Shown here: piece after piece, positions 50,501 through 56,500 of the stretch
How the letters are laid out: each line of letters starts with the position of its first letter
Position numbering within the stretch: the stretch's first letter is position 1
Source: Cepaea nemoralis
Taxonomy: Eukaryota; Mollusca; Gastropoda; Stylommatophora; Helicidae
Direction of reading: 5' to 3'
Assembly (NCBI GenBank): GCA_014155875.1
Contig: JACEFZ010006307.1
Location: 69,501-133,500, forward strand
Length of the DNA stretch: 64,000 nt
Translations under genes and position numbers: made by a program
The notes under the pieces: generated by a model
Told to the model about the DNA's origin: nothing
Database searches by the model: none
The model's input: only the letters and a program-made list of their open reading frames with translations

Positions 50501-53500
50501 TATTCCTCTTCTTCTTCTGCCTTTTATCTCCCAAAGGAGCATAAGTCCTCAACCAATTCAAGCCAAGCCCTTTGTAGATTAGTCCATGAGTGGTTGGGTT
50601 TTGTAGCTAAAGTTTAATACTGGATGAGGTAGCCAGTCTCAATACTTCTCAGTCGCCTCTTACGACACGCATGAAAGGTTTCAGTATTACTTTCTTTGCA
50701 AACCTTAAAGGCCCAGGTAAAACACAGACGAGACAACCATAAGAACAAGAAAATCATCACCTTTTTGAGAGGTTATGAGAAGAGAGGAACTCAAGAACAT
50801 TGTAATAAATGGGAAGATTGAGAGTGTTATAAATAGACGATGACAGAAGACGTAGATGCTGATCAGAAAATAAAAACTTGTGGAGGGACATGAGACATAA
50901 TTATCTGCACATTTGGCATGACATTCCTGAGCATTTACAGTTATCATGGCACAGCAACACACATTGTATTCATTACAGACTCAAGGAGTATGCTTAGTAA
51001 GGTGGAGAAAGGAATGTTTCATGTGAAATGGCTCATCTCGCTTCAGAGGTTACAGATTGTGAGAATTGTATGGATTTTTTGCCCTGGCCATGAGGTGCAG
51101 GGGAATGAACAGGATGATAGGCTGGCAGGAAATGCATTACTTGGTGGTAGTTTACCTATGGACAAGGGAGAGGTGGTCATGTACCTGTGGGAATAGGTGG
51201 AGAGGGTGGGGGAACATACTGAGAATCCTATGTGGAAAGAATAAGATTGTGGGGATCGGGAGGAGTTCTGGAAGAATCTCACAAGTGAGCGAGAAGACCA
51301 GAACTTTCAATCAGATAGCATACTAGTGTGACTCTTCAATGATTGTTGAACGAGGGACAGAGCGAGTATGGGAAAGTCCTGAGTGCAGTGGATGTTGTTT
51401 CTTAGCTCAACTCAACTCAACTCAACTCACAATACAAAAATTATAAAGCGACTCCAACTGATCATCTTACCATTCGACTGAAAGCCTGCAGAGCCAAATG
51501 GGTTGCTACTGGTCTGAGGGTAAGCGGAAGCCATCACATTCTGCACGTTACCCATAAATGGATTTCCCGTGAGGCTCAGCAGGTCATCGCTTGGTTTGCC
51601 CGCACCGCCTCCGGGGGCCGATGACGCAGGCTCTGCTGATGCCCCAAACAAATTATTGGCCTGTGATGTGTTGGCTGTTGAGGAGCCACCAAACGGATTA
51701 CTGGTTGCAGAAGTACTTGGAGGTGTTTGATATTGCTGTGGTGATGATGCTTCTTTAACCTTCTGCTCCTATAAAGTCAGACACAAACTAGTACAATAAG
51801 ACAATCAGAGAATACAAACTGAAAACAATCAATGCAACATAAAACTGGTGAAAACATTATAGAATGTGTTATTACCAAAGATAGACAAAAAGTAATGATA
51901 GCACTATGATTACTGTACAGGTACAGTGCTAGAAAGATAGGCAAAAAGTAATGATAGCACTATAATTACTGTACAGGTACAGTGCTAGACACCACAGAAA
52001 CTTGGTGACCACTCTTTTAAGTGGGTTCATCTGCTTTTCACCTTGACTATCCTTTCCCCCAAATCACACCTAGTAACCTTTCCAAACTCAAGCTGGGGTC
52101 ACTATTTTATAATTTAGTGTGCCGAGTGCTACTCCCGAGTTTTTGTGTTACAATTGGTTCTGAGGATCATGAGACTATCAATACAGATAGCTCCCACACC
52201 ATGAGACAAGCAATACAGGTGGTTTCCAGGAACATAAATTGTCTCTGCATCTTAACCTGTTTCAAATTTTATAATAGTCAATTTTTCTTTCCACGGTACA
52301 TTCAGAAATCTCCTGTAAAAGCACATCTCTGAGACCTCAAGGCATTTTTAAAATTTGCTTACTAATTATCACATTCATATATTAAAATTGGTTCTCTGTT
52401 ACAAGAATTATTTTTATAACCTACAATCACATGGACTTACGGCATGTTTTTTATTTTATAAAACGCAGTTTTGCCAGAGAAAGTCAGACCTGTGGAAGGT
52501 CATAATAACATTAGATTGGGAATGTAGGGGTTGGTCGGCAGGCTGCACTGAATGGGAGGTGCAACAACTGATCCACAACAATCCGCGACCAGGTGATGTA
52601 ATTATTTACACGGATGACTCTATGCTAAGAGGTGAAAGAAGTGCCTTTGGATTTGTGGCGAAGATTGGTGGATGGTGTTTGGTGCAGTAGAGCCTGGCAT
52701 ATGATACGACAACATCTAGTCTGAGAACGGTGGTGGAGGCATTCAAAGAAGTGTTCCGCTCACTGGAAGACAAACAGCACAGGCATGTCAGGATTGTAAC
52801 AGAATCACAAAGTATGATGAGCAAGGTGAAGACAGGCATGCTTCGGGCAGAGCGAAAGGCTTCAATTCAACAATAAAAAATAGATAGCGTCTGTTGGAAT
52901 TTTTACCCAGGAGATGCTGTGGCAGGAAACAAGCAGGCAGACAGATTGGCTGGGTCTGCATTGCTTTGTTGGGTATTGGTGCATGATAAGGCAGATGTGA
53001 TGTGCACAGGTAAGGCAGATGTGATCTGCACAGGTAAGGCTGACATGATCTGCACAGGTAAGGCTGACATGATCTGCACAGGTAAGGCTGACATAGTCAG
53101 AGAGAAAGAGAAAGAGAGAGACCAAGAAAGAGAGATAGCACACACACTAGTATGTATTAGAATAGATATATTAGTTACTTTCACACATTAGAATATATCT
53201 GTATGTTACTATCATATCTTAAGACTATATCTCTATATGCTACTATTATGTAATTCAATAAATATATGTCTGTGTAACTATCATACAGTACCACACAGAT
53301 GACTGCACCTTGAGTTTCTGCAGCTGCTGGCTTTCCTCCTCTAGAATTCTCCTCTTCTCTGCCTCCGAGACATTAAATGTGTTTGTGGTCATTGTGTTCA
53401 AGGCAGACGTGAATCCAACTGGTCTGTGCGGATACATAATTAGGATTTAAATATCATGAAGATAATATCGCTATCATAAATATCATCAATCAATCAAAGA

Positions 53501-56500
53501 GATGCCGTCTCCACAATGAAGGTTGGCTGCAATGAATCTTTAACACTGTCTGTCTCTCGCCTTGATTGTACATTCTGTCAGACTGCTATTCATCCGTCTC
53601 TTTATGTTATCTTCCCACTTGTATCATTGTCTACCTCTTGCTCGCTTGCCTTCAACCTTATCCTCCAGTATAGTTTTTTATAAGAGTTTTTATGTCTTTT
53701 AAAGTGGATGAAAGATTTCATTTGCCTCGTTTTTATTTCTTTCACAAACTCTCTTTTCATTTCCAGTTTTTCTAGAACCTCTGTATTTGACTGTTTTTGT
53801 TTCCATGAAATACAACATATTCTTCCGTATATCCGCATCTCCAGGACCTCTATTTGGCTTTCTAATTGTTTGTTCATTGTCAAGGTTTCTGTGCCAAGTG
53901 GTAGTATTGAATATACATAACATTTGACATTCTCATTTGTAATGTGTTGTAATATAATAAATATCATACAGATAATAATATAATTATCATAAATATCATT
54001 AATATATTCACACTAAGTTAAATTCTGCACAAGTACAGGGTTGTATAGTGGACTTACACAATTTAGTGTATAGTGGCTTACGCTATTTAGTCGAAAGTGG
54101 CTTACATGATTAGTGGATAGTGGTTTACCAAGTTAACAGATGGTGCCTTACAAGATTAATGACTGGTGGCTTACAAGATTAATGGATATTGGCTTACAAG
54201 ATTAATGGATAGTGGCTTACAAGATTAATGGCTGGTATTATACAAGATTAATGGCTGGTGGCTTACAATATTAATGGCTGGTAGCTTACAAGATTAATGA
54301 CTGGTGGCCTACAAGATTAATGGATATTGGCTTACAATATTAATGGATATTGGCTTACAAGATTAATGGCTGGTAGCATACAAGATTAATGGCTGGTGGT
54401 TTACAATATTAATAGCTGGTAGTTTATAAGATTAATGTCTGGTGTCTTACAAGATTAATGGATATTAGCTTACAAGATTAATGTATAGTGGCTTACAAGA
54501 TTAATGGCCTGTAGCATACAAGATTAATGGCTGGTAGCTTACAAGATTAGTGGCTGGTAGCTTACAAGATTAATGGCTGGTGGCATACAAGATTAATTTA
54601 TATTGGCTTACAAGATTAATGGATACTGGCTTAAAAGATTAATGGATAGTGGCTTACCATATTAATGGATGGTAGCATACAAGATTAATAGCTGGTAGCA
54701 TACAAGATTAATGGCTGGTAGCTTACAAGATTAGTGGCTGGTAGCTTACAAGATTAATGGTGGTGGCTTACAATATTAATGGATATTGGCTTACAAGATT
54801 AATGTCTGGTAGCTACAAAGATTAATGGCTGGTGGCTTACACAATTAATGGATGGTGGCTTACAATATTAATGGCTGGTAGCTTACAAGATTAATGACTG
54901 GTGGCCTACAAGATTAATGGATATTGGCTTACAATATTAATGGATATTGGCTTACAAGATTAATGGCTGGTAGCATACAAGATTAATGGCTGGTGGTTTA
55001 CAATATTAATAGCTGGTAGTTTATAAGATTAATGTCTGGTGTCTTACAAGATTAATGGATATTAGCTTACAAGATTAATGTATAGTGGCTTACAAGATTA
55101 ATGGCCTGTGGCATACAAGATTAATGGCTGGTAGCTTACAAGATTAGTGGCTGGTAGCTTACAAGATTAATGGCTGGTGGCATACAAGATTAATTTATAT
55201 TGGCTTACAAGATTAATGGATACTGGCTTAAAAGATTAATGGATAGTGGCTTATCATATTAATGGATGGTAGCATACAAGATTAATAGCTGGTAGCATAC
55301 AAGATTAATGGCTGGTAGCTTACAATATTAATGGCTGGTGGCTTACAATATTAATGGCTGGTGGCTTACAAGATTAATGGCTGGTGGCTTACAATATTAA
55401 TGGATATTGGCTTACAAGATTAATGTCTGGTAGCTACAAAGATTAATGGCTGGTAGCTTACAAGATTAATGGCTGGTGGCTTACAATATTAATGGATATT
55501 GGCTTACAAGATTAATGTCTGGTAGCTACAAAGATTAATGGCTGGTAGCTTACAAGATTAATGGCTGGTGGCTTACAATATTAATGGCTGGTGGCTTACA
55601 AGATTAATGGCTGGTGGCTTACTCAATTAATGGATGGTGGCTTACAATATTAATGACTGGTGGCTTACAAGATTAATGGCTGGTGGCTTACAATATTAAT
55701 GGATATTGGCTTACAAGATTAATGTCTGGTAGCTACAAAGATTAATGGCTGGTAGCTTACAAGATTAATGGCTGGTGGCTTACAATATTAATGGCTGGTG
55801 GCTTACAAGATTAATGGCTGGTGGCTTACAAGATTAATGGCTGGTGGCTTACAAGATTAATGGCTGGTGGCTTACAATATTAATGGCTGGTGGCTTACAA
55901 GATTAATGGCTGGTGGCTTACAAGATTAATGGCTGGTGGCTTACAATATTAGTGGATGGTTGTTTAAAAGATTATTGGAAAGTGAATTACAATATTAGTG
56001 AAAGGTGGCTTACAATATTAGTGGATGGTGACTTACATGATTAGTGGATGGTGGCTTAAATATTAGTGCATGGTAGCTTACAAGATTATTGGATGGTGAA
56101 TTACAAGATTAGTGGATGGTGGCTTACAAGATAATTGGATAGTGACTCACATGATGAATGGATAATGGTTTACAAGATGAATGGATAGTAAGTAAACAAA
56201 GGATCCACATACCCTCCTTAAGGCACTTGGGATATAAGGTTCTATACCTATGTTTGTATAGACCAATTGATAATTGACGGATAATATGGTCAATATCATA
56301 TCCGGCTGCCTTAACTTCCCCAGACATTTCTTTGCGTCCACATTAGGCTGGTCGACCCAGGTCAATTTTACATTCTCCTTGATGTGAATTCAAAAGCCCT
56401 GACCACTGGGCTAGCAGGCAAGTGTTTAGCCACTAAACTATTGACTTACACAATTAGTAGAATGATAGCACACTTTCAGTGACTTTGTACAGGTTTATTT

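Noticed and set aside
51427..51651. Independent short gene starting at an internal Met (FGASAEP...)
   Set aside because: The frame continues upstream to a splice acceptor at 51768 and is exon 3 of the PICALM-like gene.
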